DNA from: Citrobacter amalonaticus
GTDB taxonomy: Bacteria > Pseudomonadota > Gammaproteobacteria > Enterobacterales > Enterobacteriaceae
Assembly: GCF_001559075.2 (NCBI RefSeq)
Contig: NZ_CP014015.2
Coordinates: 806,001-870,000, forward strand
Length of the DNA stretch: 64,000 nt
Reading direction: 5' to 3'
Both the position numbers and the translations under genes were made by a program. The notes under the pieces are model-generated. The model searched no databases. It saw only the letters and a program-made list of their open reading frames with translations, and had not been told where the DNA came from. Numbering within the stretch: the stretch's first letter is position 1; the number at the start of each line of letters is the position of its first letter. Below, piece after piece: positions 46,359 through 55,034 of the stretch.

Positions 46359-46444
46359 AAATTTATCTGTTTCAGACGACTGCTGCGGTGGTGCCCTGTC
46401 ATCCGCCTGAGCAGCACGCCTACACGTGAGATGAGGAACCCCGA

Positions 46445-48220
46445 ATGAAGAAGATCAGCCTGCCGAAAATTGGTATTCGTCCGGTTATTGATGGACGCCG
46501 AATGGGCGTTCGTGAATCACTGGAAGCACAGACGATGAATATGGCAAAGGCCACTGCCGCCCTGCTGACAGAAAAACTGCGCTACGCCTGTGGCACCCCG
46601 GTTGATTGCGTTATTGCTGACACCTGTATCGCCGGAATGGCAGAATCCGCCGCCTGTGAGGAAAAGTTCAGCAGTCAAAACGTCGGCCTGACAATCACTG
46701 TCACACCGTGCTGGTGCTACGGCAGTGAAACCATCGATATGGATCCCCTACGCCCAAAAGCCATCTGGGGTTTTAACGGTACCGAACGTCCGGGGGCGGT
46801 CTACCTGGCTGCCGCGCTGGCGGCGCATAGCCAAAAAGGGATCCCGGCGTTCTCCATCTACGGCCAGGATGTACAGGATGCCGGAGATACATTGATCCCA
46901 GCCGACGTTGAGGAAAAACTGCTGCGCTTCGCCCGGGCAGGGCTCGCTGTCGCCAGCATGAAGGGGAAAAGTTACCTCTCGCTGGGTGGGGTGTCGATGG
47001 GGATCGCCGGTTCCATCGTCGATCATCATTTCTTTGAGTCCTGGCTGGGAATGAAGGTCCAGTCCGTCGATATGACTGAACTGCGTCGCCGCATCGATCA
47101 AAAAATCTATGACGAAGCCGAGCTGGAAATGGCGCTGGCGTGGGCGGATAAACACTTCCGCTACGGTGAAGATAAAAACGCGAAGCAATATCAACGGAAC
47201 GCCGAACAGAGCCGGGCAATCCTGCGGGAAAGCCTGCTGATGGCGATGTGCATTCGCGACATGATGCAAGGAAACCCTAAGCTGGCGGAAATGGGGCGCG
47301 TGGAAGAGTCGCTCGGCTATAACGCGATTGCCGCTGGCTTCCAGGGACAACGTCACTGGACCGATCAATATCCCAACGGTGATACCGCCGAAGCGCTGCT
47401 TAACAGTTCTTTTGACTGGAACGGTGTGCGCGAACCGTTTGTTGTCGCCACCGAAAACGACAGCCTGAACGGCGTAGCCATGCTGCTGGGACATCAGTTG
47501 ACCGGCACCGCGCAGGTCTTTGCCGATGTGCGAACCTACTGGTCGCCAGAAGCAGTTGAACGCGTAACCGGTCAGCCGCTGACCGGACGGGCAGAACACG
47601 GCATTATCCATCTGATCAACTCCGGTTCCGCCGCGCTGGATGGCACCTGTAAACAGCGTGACAGCGACGGAAAACCGACGATGAAACCACACTGGGAGGT
47701 CACGCAGCAGGAGGCTGACGCTTGCCTCGCGGCAACCGAGTGGTGTCCGGCGATCCATGAATATTTTCGCGGCGGCGGTTATTCATCACGTTTCCTGACC
47801 GAAGGCGGCGTGCCGTTCACCATGACCCGCGTGAACATCATCAACGGTTTGGGACCAGTGCTGCAAATTGCGGAAGGCTGGAGCGTTGAGTTGCCAAAAG
47901 AGGTCCATGACACCCTCGACAAACGCACGGACTCGAGCTGGCCCACCACCTGGTTTGCGCCACGTCTTACCGGTAAAGGACCGTTCTCCGACGTCTATTC
48001 CGTGATGGCGAACTGGGGGGCGAACCACGGCGTGCTGACCGTCGGCCACGTCGGCGCAGACTTCATCACCCTCGCCGCGATGCTGCGCATTCCGGTCTGC
48101 ATGCACAACGTGGAAGAGGCGAAAATTTACCGCCCTTCCGCCTGGGCCGCACACGGGATGGACACAGAAGGCCAGGATTATCGCGCCTGTCAGAACTACG
48201 GGCCACTGTATAAACGTTAA
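46445..48220 (+). CDS. fucI: L-fucose isomerase
   Basis: A 591-residue Mn-dependent isomerase converting L-fucose to L-fuculose. Full length and close to E. coli from MKKISLPKIGIRPVIDGRRMGVRESLE to the end. Metal-site regions include the Glu in the FVVATENDSLNG segment and the His in the C-terminal GANHGVLTVGHVGADF area. Start ATG 46445 follows GATGAGGAACCC. It heads the fucI-fucK-fucU-fucR series. In E. coli fucP (the fucose:proton symporter) precedes it; here the divergent ABC operon takes that place. Confidence 0.97.
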   Translation: MKKISLPKIGIRPVIDGRRMGVRESLEAQTMNMAKATAALLTEKLRYACGTPVDCVIADTCIAGMAESAACEEKFSSQNVGLTITVTPCWCYGSETIDMDPLRPKAIWGFNGTERPGAVYLAAALAAHSQKGIPAFSIYGQDVQDAGDTLIPADVEEKLLRFARAGLAVASMKGKSYLSLGGVSMGIAGSIVDHHFFESWLGMKVQSVDMTELRRRIDQKIYDEAELEMALAWADKHFRYGEDKNAKQYQRNAEQSRAILRESLLMAMCIRDMMQGNPKLAEMGRVEESLGYNAIAAGFQGQRHWTDQYPNGDTAEALLNSSFDWNGVREPFVVATENDSLNGVAMLLGHQLTGTAQVFADVRTYWSPEAVERVTGQPLTGRAEHGIIHLINSGSAALDGTCKQRDSDGKPTMKPHWEVTQQEADACLAATEWCPAIHEYFRGGGYSSRFLTEGGVPFTMTRVNIINGLGPVLQIAEGWSVELPKEVHDTLDKRTDSSWPTTWFAPRLTGKGPFSDVYSVMANWGANHGVLTVGHVGADFITLAAMLRIPVCMHNVEEAKIYRPSAWAAHGMDTEGQDYRACQNYGPLYKR

Positions 48221-48233
48221 GGATAGCGTAACT

Positions 48234-48312
48234 GCCTGATGGCGACGCTGGCGCATCTTATCTGGTCTACGGGTAATGGCTCGTAGGCCGGACAGGCACA
48301 GCGCCATCCGGC
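48234..48312. repeat. BIME-type repeat between fucI and fucK
   Basis: Two inverted REP-like units, GCCTGATGGCGACGCTGGCG near 48234 and GGCCGGACAGGC...GCGCCATCCGGC at 48286-48312, are joined by about 30 bases. This is the usual form of an intercistronic BIME, which can protect the upstream message. Confidence 0.75.
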
Positions 48313-48325
48313 AACGGGAGTCATT

Positions 48326-49723
48326 ATGAAAAATGAAATCATCCTGGTTCTCGACTGTGGCGCGACAAACGTGCGGGCCATTGCCGTTGATCGTCAGGGA
48401 CACATCGTTGCTCGCGCGGCGGTTGCTAATGCCAGCGAGGAAGCTATGGAAAACAACGCCTGGCATCAGTGGTCGCTGGACGCCATCCTGCAACGTTTCG
48501 CACAGTGCTGTCGGACGCTGTCGGCTGAACTCTCGGCCTTTCGGATACGCGGTATCACCGTCACCACCTTTGGCGTTGACGGCGCGCTGGTCGATGAAAA
48601 CGGCGAATTGCTCTACCCAGTCATCAGTTGGAAATGCCCGCGCACTGCCGCGATAATGGAAAATATCAGCCGCTTTATGCCGCCGCGTCAGTTGCAGACC
48701 CTTTCCGGCGTCGGCGCATTCAGCTTCAACACCTTATATAAGCTGATTTGGCTTAAAGAAAATCACCCGCAACGGCTGGATCAAGCCCACGCCTGGCTGT
48801 TTATCTCCTCACTCATTAATCATCGCCTGACCGGCGAATTCACCACTGACATCACTATGGCGGGCACCAGCCAAATGCTGGATATTCAGCAGCGGGATTT
48901 CAGCGCCGATATCTTGCAGGCCGCAGGGTTGCCGAGACGGCTCTTCCCGCGACTCGTGGAAGCCGGTGAACAGGTAGGTTCGTTGCAGCCCTCAATGGCG
49001 ACGATGCTTGGTCTCCCGCCGGGAATTCCCGTGATCTCTGCCGGACACGATACCCAGTTCGCGCTGTTTGGCGCCGGTGCGGAGCAAGATGAGCCGGTTC
49101 TCTCTTCCGGCACGTGGGAAATCCTGATGGTGCGTAGCGCCAGGGTCGATACATCGTTACTAAGCAGACATGCCGGTTCAACCTGTGAACTGGACAGCCA
49201 ACCGGGACTTTACAATCCGGGGATGCAATGGCTTGCTTCCGGCATCCTTGAATGGGTGCGTAAGCTGCTGTGGACACCCGAAACCCCGTGGCAAACGTTG
49301 ATTGCGGAAGCGCAAGCGATTCCCGCCGGGGCCGATGGCGTGCGGATGCAGTGCGAGCTGCTCTCCTCTGTGGACGCAGGCTGGCGCGGCGTCACCCTGA
49401 ATACCACCCGTGGTCATTTCTATCGCGCGGCGCTGGAAGGATTAACGGACCAGTTGCGACATAATCTGCATACGCTGGAAAAAATTGGCCAGTTCAACGC
49501 CACAGAACTGCTGCTGGTCGGCGGCGGAAGCCGTAATACCTTGTGGAATCAGATTAAGGCCAACACCCTGGAGATCCCTATCAAAGTGCTGGATGACGCT
49601 GAAACCACCGTTGCAGGCGCGGCGATGTACGGCTGGTACGGCATCGGTGCGTTTTCCAGTCCACAACAGGCCAGAGAACAGGTGCGCTACCAGTACCGTT
49701 ATTTCTATCCTGAAACACAGTAA
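48326..49723 (+). CDS. fucK: L-fuculokinase
   Basis: A 465-residue FGGY-family kinase phosphorylating L-fuculose to L-fuculose 1-phosphate, the FucA substrate. The phosphate-1 motif is LVLDCGATNVRAIAVDRQG, the second SAGHDTQFALFGAG with SSGTWEILM, and the adenosine motif LLLVGGGSRNTLWNQIKA. The start ATG 48326 follows a GGGAG box. It is slightly shorter than the E. coli protein I recall (472). fucU follows after 11 bases. Confidence 0.95.
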   Translation: MKNEIILVLDCGATNVRAIAVDRQGHIVARAAVANASEEAMENNAWHQWSLDAILQRFAQCCRTLSAELSAFRIRGITVTTFGVDGALVDENGELLYPVISWKCPRTAAIMENISRFMPPRQLQTLSGVGAFSFNTLYKLIWLKENHPQRLDQAHAWLFISSLINHRLTGEFTTDITMAGTSQMLDIQQRDFSADILQAAGLPRRLFPRLVEAGEQVGSLQPSMATMLGLPPGIPVISAGHDTQFALFGAGAEQDEPVLSSGTWEILMVRSARVDTSLLSRHAGSTCELDSQPGLYNPGMQWLASGILEWVRKLLWTPETPWQTLIAEAQAIPAGADGVRMQCELLSSVDAGWRGVTLNTTRGHFYRAALEGLTDQLRHNLHTLEKIGQFNATELLLVGGGSRNTLWNQIKANTLEIPIKVLDDAETTVAGAAMYGWYGIGAFSSPQQAREQVRYQYRYFYPETQ

Positions 49724-49734
49724 AGGAATCTCGC

Positions 49735-50157
49735 ATGCTTAAAACGATTTCTCCACTCATCTCGCCGGAGCTGCTTAAAGTACTGGCGCAAATGGGACAC
49801 GGCGATGAGATCATTTTCTCAGACGCGCACTTCCCAGCGAACAGCATGGGGCCACAGGTGATCCGTGCGGATGGTCTCAGCGTCAGCGACTTACTGCAAG
49901 CCGTGATCCCGCTGTTTGAACTCGACAGCTATGCGCCACCGCTGGTGATGATGGCTGCCGTCGAGGGCGATACCCTCGACCCGCACGTTGAAACGCGCTA
50001 TCGCGAGGCGCTTTCCCTACAGGCGCCATGCCCGGAGATCGCGCGAATCGATCGTTTCGCCTTCTACGCCCGCGCGCAAAAGGCCTTTGCCATTGTCATC
50101 ACCGGCGAGCGCGCAAAGTACGGGAATATTCTTTTAAAAAAAGGGGTAACACCGTAA
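49735..50157 (+). CDS. fucU: L-fucose mutarotase
   Basis: A 140-residue RbsD/FucU-family mutarotase that interconverts the anomers of L-fucose. The catalytic His lies in LAQMGHGDEIIFSDAHFP near residue 22, with KAFAIVITGERAKYGNILLKKG at the C-terminus. An anomer-converting enzyme fits an importer that delivers one anomer. It lies between fucK and fucR. Confidence 0.95.
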   Translation: MLKTISPLISPELLKVLAQMGHGDEIIFSDAHFPANSMGPQVIRADGLSVSDLLQAVIPLFELDSYAPPLVMMAAVEGDTLDPHVETRYREALSLQAPCPEIARIDRFAFYARAQKAFAIVITGERAKYGNILLKKGVTP

Positions 50158-50199
50158 TCTCAATCGCGGTCAGGGCATTTGATTGAGAGGTGAGAAGAG

Positions 50200-50910
50200 A
50201 TGAAAGCGGCACGTCAGCAGACAATTGTGGATCTGCTCAGTCAGCATAAAAGCCTGACTACCGAAGCACTGGCCGTTCAGCTCAACGTCAGCAAAGAGAC
50301 CATTCGCCGCGATCTCAGTGAACTACAGGAACAAGGAAAGGTTCTGCGCAACCACGGGCGCGTAAAAGGGATCGAGCGGGAAAACCCGGACAGTGGCGAT
50401 CCCTTTCATATTCGCCTGAAGAGCCATTACGCGCACAAAGCCGATATTGCCCGAAAGGCGCTGAGCTGGATTGAAGAAGGTATGGTGATTGCGCTGGATG
50501 CCAGTTCCACCTGCTGGTATCTGGCGCGACAACTGCCGGATATCAATATACAGGTTTTTACCAACAGCCAGCCGATTTGTCAGGAGCTCGGCAAACGCCA
50601 ACAACTTCAGCTCATCAGTTCTGGCGGCAGGCTGGAACGCAAGCACGGCTGCTACGTCAACCCTGCGCTCATTTCACAGCTCAAATTTCTTGATGTCGAT
50701 CTGTTCATTTTTTCCTGCGAAGGGATCGACCGCCACGGCGCACTGTGGGATTCCAGCACCTTCAATGCGGACTTCAAATCGGTCCTGCTGAAACGCGCGT
50801 CGCAGTCGTTATTGCTGATCGATAAGAGTAAATTTAATCGTTCCGGGGAAGCGAGGATTGGCCATCTGGATGACGTAACGCATATTGTGTCGGACAGCGC
50901 ATCGATGTGA
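50200..50910 (+). CDS. fucR: L-fucose operon activator FucR (DeoR family)
   Basis: A 236-residue DeoR-type regulator. The N-terminal helix-turn-helix is LTTEALAVQLNVSKETIRRDLSEL; the C-terminal sugar-phosphate-binding domain has VIALDASSTCWYLARQLPDINIQVFTNS and LLLIDKSKFNRSGEARIGHLDDV. In E. coli it activates fuc genes in response to fuculose 1-phosphate. The C-terminus is several residues shorter than in E. coli and ends VSDSASM. Two regulators (FucR and the LacI-type) therefore serve this locus. It marks the end of backbone before the accessory island. Confidence 0.93.
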   Translation: MKAARQQTIVDLLSQHKSLTTEALAVQLNVSKETIRRDLSELQEQGKVLRNHGRVKGIERENPDSGDPFHIRLKSHYAHKADIARKALSWIEEGMVIALDASSTCWYLARQLPDINIQVFTNSQPICQELGKRQQLQLISSGGRLERKHGCYVNPALISQLKFLDVDLFIFSCEGIDRHGALWDSSTFNADFKSVLLKRASQSLLLIDKSKFNRSGEARIGHLDDVTHIVSDSASM

Positions 50911-51296
50911 CTCGACAAGTCAGTTATAGAATTCGCTGTATAGCAACGACACTCCTGATAAAATCATCTATCATCAACCAGGAAATCATAAGAACAATAG
51001 ACCTAAAAACACCAGGAAACCAGTTTTAAACTCCAAACATAATACCTTCAAAGTCTATTAGGCTAAAAACTCACCTAAAATATAAAACAGAAAAGAAAAT
51101 TCCCGTACAAAATACATAAAGATAATAATCTCTTTTTTGAAGATTACTATTCTTACACGTTGCCCTGATAAAATTTTAATGTTATCAATCTAATTAAGTC
51201 ATTATTTATAATTGTAATCATGCACTCTTTTTTAAAATTGTGCACGGCGCTATTTTTTATGACTCAATACCACCACACATATATTAAGGATGATTT
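50911..51296. other. AT-rich spacer at the island's left edge
   Basis: A gene-free, strongly AT-rich stretch between fucR and the first DcrB-like gene. It contains no tRNA, integrase or recognisable attachment site. A 13-codon frame at 51259-51300 (MTQYHHTYIKDDL) ends in an ATGA overlap with the next start but overlaps its ribosome binding site; it may be chance. Confidence 0.5.
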
Positions 51297-51884
51297 ATGA
51301 GTTTGAAATCTAAGGTTTCTTTATTACTGGTCCTGGGCATCTTCACCTGTGCAAGCGGCGTTGCGCTGGCTAAAACGCCCTCACCGACTCCTGCTTCCGT
51401 TCAGTCGACTGATAATGTCAGCGTTATCAATATCCTTGATAATAAAGCAACCGTAACATTGCCTGAAGAATTTAAACGCATGTCTGCAAAGCAGATGGCA
51501 ACGCAATATGCCACAGCAACGCCTCAACCCAAAGAAGCCTGGTATATTGATACCGGTAAAAATGTTATCGCCCTGACATTTTCATTTCCTTATCCAGGAA
51601 AGGCGCTACGGGATGAACAAGTACCGATGGTTGCAGAAATGATGAAAACCCAAATGTCACAACTCAACCCCGTTCTGACCACCCAAAAAGTCAATGGACA
51701 TACGGTAAGCCGGCTGGAGATGGTGATGCCAGATGCCACGAGAAAGGGCGCACCAAATCACATGCTCATCCAGATTGCCTCTTTTAACAATGAGCTGATG
51801 ATGTCCACTTATTCGGTACCTGCCGAGTTAAAGGATAAATATCTACCGATTGGATTAAGCGCTTTAGATTCACTCAAATACTAA
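51297..51884 (+). CDS. exported DcrB-like protein (first paralogue)
   Basis: A 195-residue exported protein. A signal peptide (about 1-25) ends ALA-KT and there is no lipobox, so it should be periplasmic. The mature part resembles the DcrB/DUF1795 group: ILDNKATVTLPEEFKRMS, then PKEAWYIDTGKNVIALTFSF, AEMMKTQMSQLNP and VNGHTVSRLEMVMPD. It is clearly paralogous to the product of 55762-56313, sharing PKEAWY, AEMMK, VNG and a terminal L-x-SLKY. Start ATG 51297 follows AAGGA with a 6-base spacer. The function is unknown; DcrB is known for phage C1/C6 adsorption in E. coli. Its codon use and AT content suggest horizontal origin. Confidence 0.75.
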   Translation: MSLKSKVSLLLVLGIFTCASGVALAKTPSPTPASVQSTDNVSVINILDNKATVTLPEEFKRMSAKQMATQYATATPQPKEAWYIDTGKNVIALTFSFPYPGKALRDEQVPMVAEMMKTQMSQLNPVLTTQKVNGHTVSRLEMVMPDATRKGAPNHMLIQIASFNNELMMSTYSVPAELKDKYLPIGLSALDSLKY

Positions 51885-52004
51885 AGCACACTTATGCCGC
51901 TAATAGCAATTTAGCGCAAAGGACGCCGACACCAGGTTTTTCTTTAAACATCCAACATAACGCATAAAGTGATGAAAGCGGTAAACCGCGGTTAAACCCA
52001 ATAT

Positions 52005-52041
52005 AAATCTGGCAGGAATTTAAATCATTCCGGCCAGATTT
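52005..52041 (+). other. inverted repeat ahead of the LuxR-type gene
   Basis: AAATCTGGCAGGAAT (52005-52019) pairs with ATTCCGGCCAGATTT (52027-52041) at 14 of 15 positions, loop 7. No U-tract follows, so it may be an operator or a leader structure; it ends 19 bases before the next start codon and just upstream of its AAGGA box. Confidence 0.6.
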
Positions 52042-52060
52042 AAGCAAAAAGGACTTTTTC

Positions 52061-52684
52061 ATGAATATATTGCTTATTTCTCAAGATGTTTACTTCGCCC
52101 ATGGGGTGTTGAACATTTTTCAAACCGCAGAATATCACTGTGAAGCGATGTCGTCAGATAATTTATCATGCGCCGATGTGTACAGATTATCTAATGAGTA
52201 TGATCTCATCATCCTTGATGCCGTTAACTTTACAAAATCAAACCTGAAGTTTAATTTCAATAATCCTTTGCACAATATCATTGTGGCTATTGACATTTCA
52301 CCTTCATTACTCAGAGAGAAACGAAATTTTATATCAAAAAAAGATCCTATCCATGTCATTCAAAAGAAAGTGCAGCAATATTTAAGCCTTGTGCATGAGC
52401 ACGTTAAATACAAAGAGTTTAAAGCATTGCAGTTCACGGCGGCAGGAAAAAACATTCCGGTCATCGCCTCCATGCTTAACACCACGGAGAAGAACATTTA
52501 TCAGTTAAGAAACCACCTGGTTTATAAGTGTGGTTTCCTACGATATCATCCCTTTACCGCAATTTATTGCAAAAAAATATTACCGTTTATCTCGAGACAG
52601 TCTCCCAATGATATGCTTTATTATAATATGGAGCAGGGATATCGTAAAAAGTCCATTAGACTGGGGGTAACAGCATCGCAATAA
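52061..52684 (+). CDS. LuxR-type DNA-binding protein (YqeH-like)
   Basis: A 207-residue protein with a receiver-like N-terminal half (MNILLISQDVYFAHGVLNIFQ; YDLIILDAVNF near residue 50) and a C-terminal helix-turn-helix of the LuxR type (FTAAGKNIPVIASMLNTTEKNIYQLRNHLVYKCGF). The receiver lacks the usual acidic pocket apart from the Asp in LDAVN, so phosphorylation is doubtful. Its position before a YqeI/YqeJ-like pair recalls the yqeH-yqeI-yqeJ cluster of E. coli, though I rely on architecture and gene order, not on an alignment. Start ATG 52061 follows AAAGGA. Probably a transcription factor for the island or for surface genes elsewhere. Confidence 0.6.
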   Translation: MNILLISQDVYFAHGVLNIFQTAEYHCEAMSSDNLSCADVYRLSNEYDLIILDAVNFTKSNLKFNFNNPLHNIIVAIDISPSLLREKRNFISKKDPIHVIQKKVQQYLSLVHEHVKYKEFKALQFTAAGKNIPVIASMLNTTEKNIYQLRNHLVYKCGFLRYHPFTAIYCKKILPFISRQSPNDMLYYNMEQGYRKKSIRLGVTASQ

Positions 52685-52706
52685 CCTGGATAGTTTCATT
52701 CTTTCA

Positions 52707-52744
52707 ATAACCCCTAAGTTAACATCAGTTAGCTTAGGGGTTAT
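52707..52744 (+). terminator. terminator-like hairpin after the LuxR-type gene
   Basis: ATAACCCCTAAG (52707-52718) and CTTAGGGGTTAT (52733-52744) form a perfect 12-bp stem with a 14-base loop, 23 bases after the stop. It lacks a U-tract, so termination may be partial. Confidence 0.6.
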
Positions 52745-52838
52745 ATCTAGGAAAACGCAGACACTGTTGGAGCAACATCAGACATAGATCACACTATCTT
52801 AGTCTCCCTATCGGTAAAACAGCATGGAAGCTACACAA

Positions 52839-52931
52839 ATGAAACATATAAAAGACATATTAATCATTGCGTTAGTTAACGTCCTTTCTGTCTACCTATA
52901 CTATAGTTATTATAATGTTAATTATAGCTGA
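52839..52931 (+). CDS. possible 30-residue single-span membrane peptide
   Basis: A short frame starting MKHIKDILIIALVNVLSVYL and continuing with a Tyr/Asn-rich tail. It has a GGAAG box 8 bases upstream of the ATG, a positively charged start and one hydrophobic span, which is the profile of a small membrane protein. It sits in the gap between the LuxR-type gene and the ToxR/CadC-like gene. No family was recognised. Expression is unproven and the size makes chance occurrence possible. Confidence 0.35.
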   Translation: MKHIKDILIIALVNVLSVYLYYSYYNVNYS

Positions 52932-53084
52932 GTGAATAAATCCATGCTATCTACTTGTTAAGAACGATTAAGATAATCATCATTTACTGACATAACAAAA
53001 GATAACGTTTCATAGATAAAAAAATCCCGAGATTAATATAATTCCACGTTGTTATATTGCTCCCGATTATTGGGAGGTATACAT

Positions 53085-53801
53085 ATGGATTATATAATAG
53101 AGGATACAATCCGGTTTAATACGAAAGATCGCTCGCTTACCCACGTTGAAACCAGTGACAACATATTTTTAGCGATGCCTGGATGCTTTCTTCTCGAATA
53201 TCTGGTTAAAAACCAGGGGACGGTATTCACGCGTAATCAACTACTTGATGATATTTTCAAAAAGAATGAGTTAGTGGATAGTGACTGCAACCTGAGTCAG
53301 AATGTCTCGATGCTGAGAAAAAGCTTCCGTGACTTAGGCATCAGCAAAGATGTCTTGCTAACCAAGCCCAGAATCGGATTACTCCTTTCCGAGGAAGTAA
53401 AGGTGACGGAGATTTCCCAGCCTCCCGTCGGAACGTTGAAGAAAAAATTCAATATTAAGTCCTGGGTCAACCACTTCAGCATTCTGTTGTCCGTTTCAGT
53501 GGCGTTGCTCCTGTCCGTTTGGTCTCATTTTCAGCATCAAGACCATTTTAGTGCCTTGCCTTTGCCGAAAGCAGAGACCATCAATGGGTGTAAAGTGCAT
53601 ATCCTGAGTAAAGCGGAAGAGGCAAAAGAAAGTATTGCCCGTCTGCTCCAAAAGGAATCATTGCAATGCGACGCTCAGGACGTTCTCTACTACCTCGAGA
53701 ATGACTCCGTCAATATTGCCACGGAATCACTGGTGCATTGCCGTTCGGCGGGAAATGCTACACCTGCTTGTGATAATTACATATTGAGAAGGCCATTATG
53801 A
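53085..53801 (+). CDS. ToxR/CadC-like membrane-bound transcriptional regulator (YqeI-like)
   Basis: A 238-residue protein with an N-terminal OmpR-type winged helix (about 1-105; LLEYLVKNQGTVFTRNQLLDDIF and LSQNVSMLRKSFRDLG), one membrane helix (about 129-148, FSILLSVSVALLLSVWSHF) and a small periplasmic domain with four cysteines (169, 195, 219, 229). This is the layout of ToxR, TcpP and CadC. The usual GxGY wing motif is altered to KPRIGLLL. I set the start at ATG 53085, 7 bases after GGGAGG; the TTG at 53049 lacks a box. It overlaps the next gene by ATGA, which fits a regulator with a dedicated periplasmic partner. Confidence 0.75.
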   Translation: MDYIIEDTIRFNTKDRSLTHVETSDNIFLAMPGCFLLEYLVKNQGTVFTRNQLLDDIFKKNELVDSDCNLSQNVSMLRKSFRDLGISKDVLLTKPRIGLLLSEEVKVTEISQPPVGTLKKKFNIKSWVNHFSILLSVSVALLLSVWSHFQHQDHFSALPLPKAETINGCKVHILSKAEEAKESIARLLQKESLQCDAQDVLYYLENDSVNIATESLVHCRSAGNATPACDNYILRRPL

Positions 53802-54271
53802 TAAATCTAAAAAATACTAAAATTTTCATCTGGATACCTCTCGTTCTGGCCCTTCTGTTTTTAATTGCCTCTCATTTCTACACGCGTACTCAAAGTTACG
53901 CTTGTACAGGCCAGCAAAAGGTTTATCTTAGCGGCGGCGAGTACATGAATCTGCGGATTAAGATTAACATCCATAAACAAACGGTCAGTATGACGGTGAA
54001 GGGCGCTCATCATCAGGCGGATGGTTCAATGAGCAAAATTTATCGGCAAGGCACTTACCAGTACCGCCAGTTCTACAACGGGCTCTATGAAACCACATTA
54101 CTCCAGGAACAGCGGTTTTCTGTCGACAAATCCCCCGATCGCTTAAGCAGCAACATTTTTGGTATTAATGTCGGTGAAAAAATCAATTTAAGAAGCAATA
54201 AAATCCGTGATGACCTGTTAGTTTTCGGCACAGAATACATCTGGGTCTACGCCTGCCAAATGGATACCTGA
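53798..54271 (+). CDS. membrane-anchored periplasmic partner protein (YqeJ-like)
   Basis: A 157-residue protein with one N-terminal membrane anchor (about 9-26, IFIWIPLVLALLFLIASHF) and a periplasmic domain with two cysteines, C36 and C153, that could form a disulfide. It starts within the stop codon of the ToxR/CadC-like gene. In ToxR-ToxS and TcpP-TcpH the second gene encodes a membrane protein that protects or tunes the first, so a similar effector role is inferred. E. coli YqeJ, beside YqeI, is the closest case I can name. No enzymatic motif is visible. Confidence 0.65.
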   Translation: MINLKNTKIFIWIPLVLALLFLIASHFYTRTQSYACTGQQKVYLSGGEYMNLRIKINIHKQTVSMTVKGAHHQADGSMSKIYRQGTYQYRQFYNGLYETTLLQEQRFSVDKSPDRLSSNIFGINVGEKINLRSNKIRDDLLVFGTEYIWVYACQMDT

Positions 54272-55034
54272 GCCAGTCTCTACGCCACTATCTGGATGAG
54301 AATCGCGATGATTAACGCACGTTGACATCTTTCTCTCCGGATTTTCCTCTCCCCTGCATCAACAGTGCGGTGAATCCGCTATTTTCCCCAGTGCTGCAAT
54401 CATGCGTTATGCCTTCTTTGTACGGCTTCTCCTCTCGTTATTACCGTGCCCCCTGACGATCCGCCAACCTGTTAGCTGTATCAGACAACGTCGTGGTTCA
54501 CCTTTAGCCTCTTCACCCCACTGATGCGCTCACTTTTCCTTTCACTTCCCCCTATTGTCGATACCTGGACATGCCATCGTGACACAATAGCCTCGCTCCT
54601 TCTGTGTTGACGAGGATAACTCCCATCATTAATAAAACTCATACATAAGGTAATCAAACCATAAAACAGACAATCAAAAGTTAAATTCACTAAATAAATG
54701 ACATTTTGCGACTTTAGATACCAATTATCACCAGAAAGAGCAAAACTACACTCAAGTTAAGCATGACAAAAACAATAGTAAACAGAACATACCGCCCTAA
54801 GGGCAACATGATATTAACAAACAGACTAATATTTTGTTTTTCTCTGATAAATACAATTTAACCATTTATGTTATGGCGATTGAAACCCTAAGAAAATGTC
54901 TGAGAAAAGCGTGTTCTGTTAGAGGCTTAATTTAGCCACTGAAGGTTTTCAGCCGTTTAGTCTGCTTATGTCAGTCAAGCTGGTTTTTTCCACTTCAGAC
55001 TTCATTATCAACTATATGGATTTAATACAGAGTA
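54272..55034. other. 760-base gene-free AT-rich stretch
   Basis: No reading frame with a credible ribosome binding site was found. The left half is of average composition, possibly decayed coding sequence; the right half is very AT-rich and probably holds the promoter of the 55035 gene. A minus-strand 69-codon frame (54481-54690) and a plus-strand 32-codon frame (54763-54861) were considered and not called. Confidence 0.45.

Noticed and set aside
48234..48312. Repeated GCC-GGC palindromes as a possible CRISPR or attachment site
   Set aside because: They fit the REP/BIME consensus and sit between co-directional genes as usual.
54481..54690. 69-codon minus-strand frame
   Set aside because: Starts at GTG without a ribosome binding site in a gene-free stretch; no coding signal.
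54763..54861. 32-codon plus-strand frame (MTKTIVNRTYRPKG...)
   Set aside because: No ribosome binding site and no membrane or signal feature; AT-rich chance frame likely.
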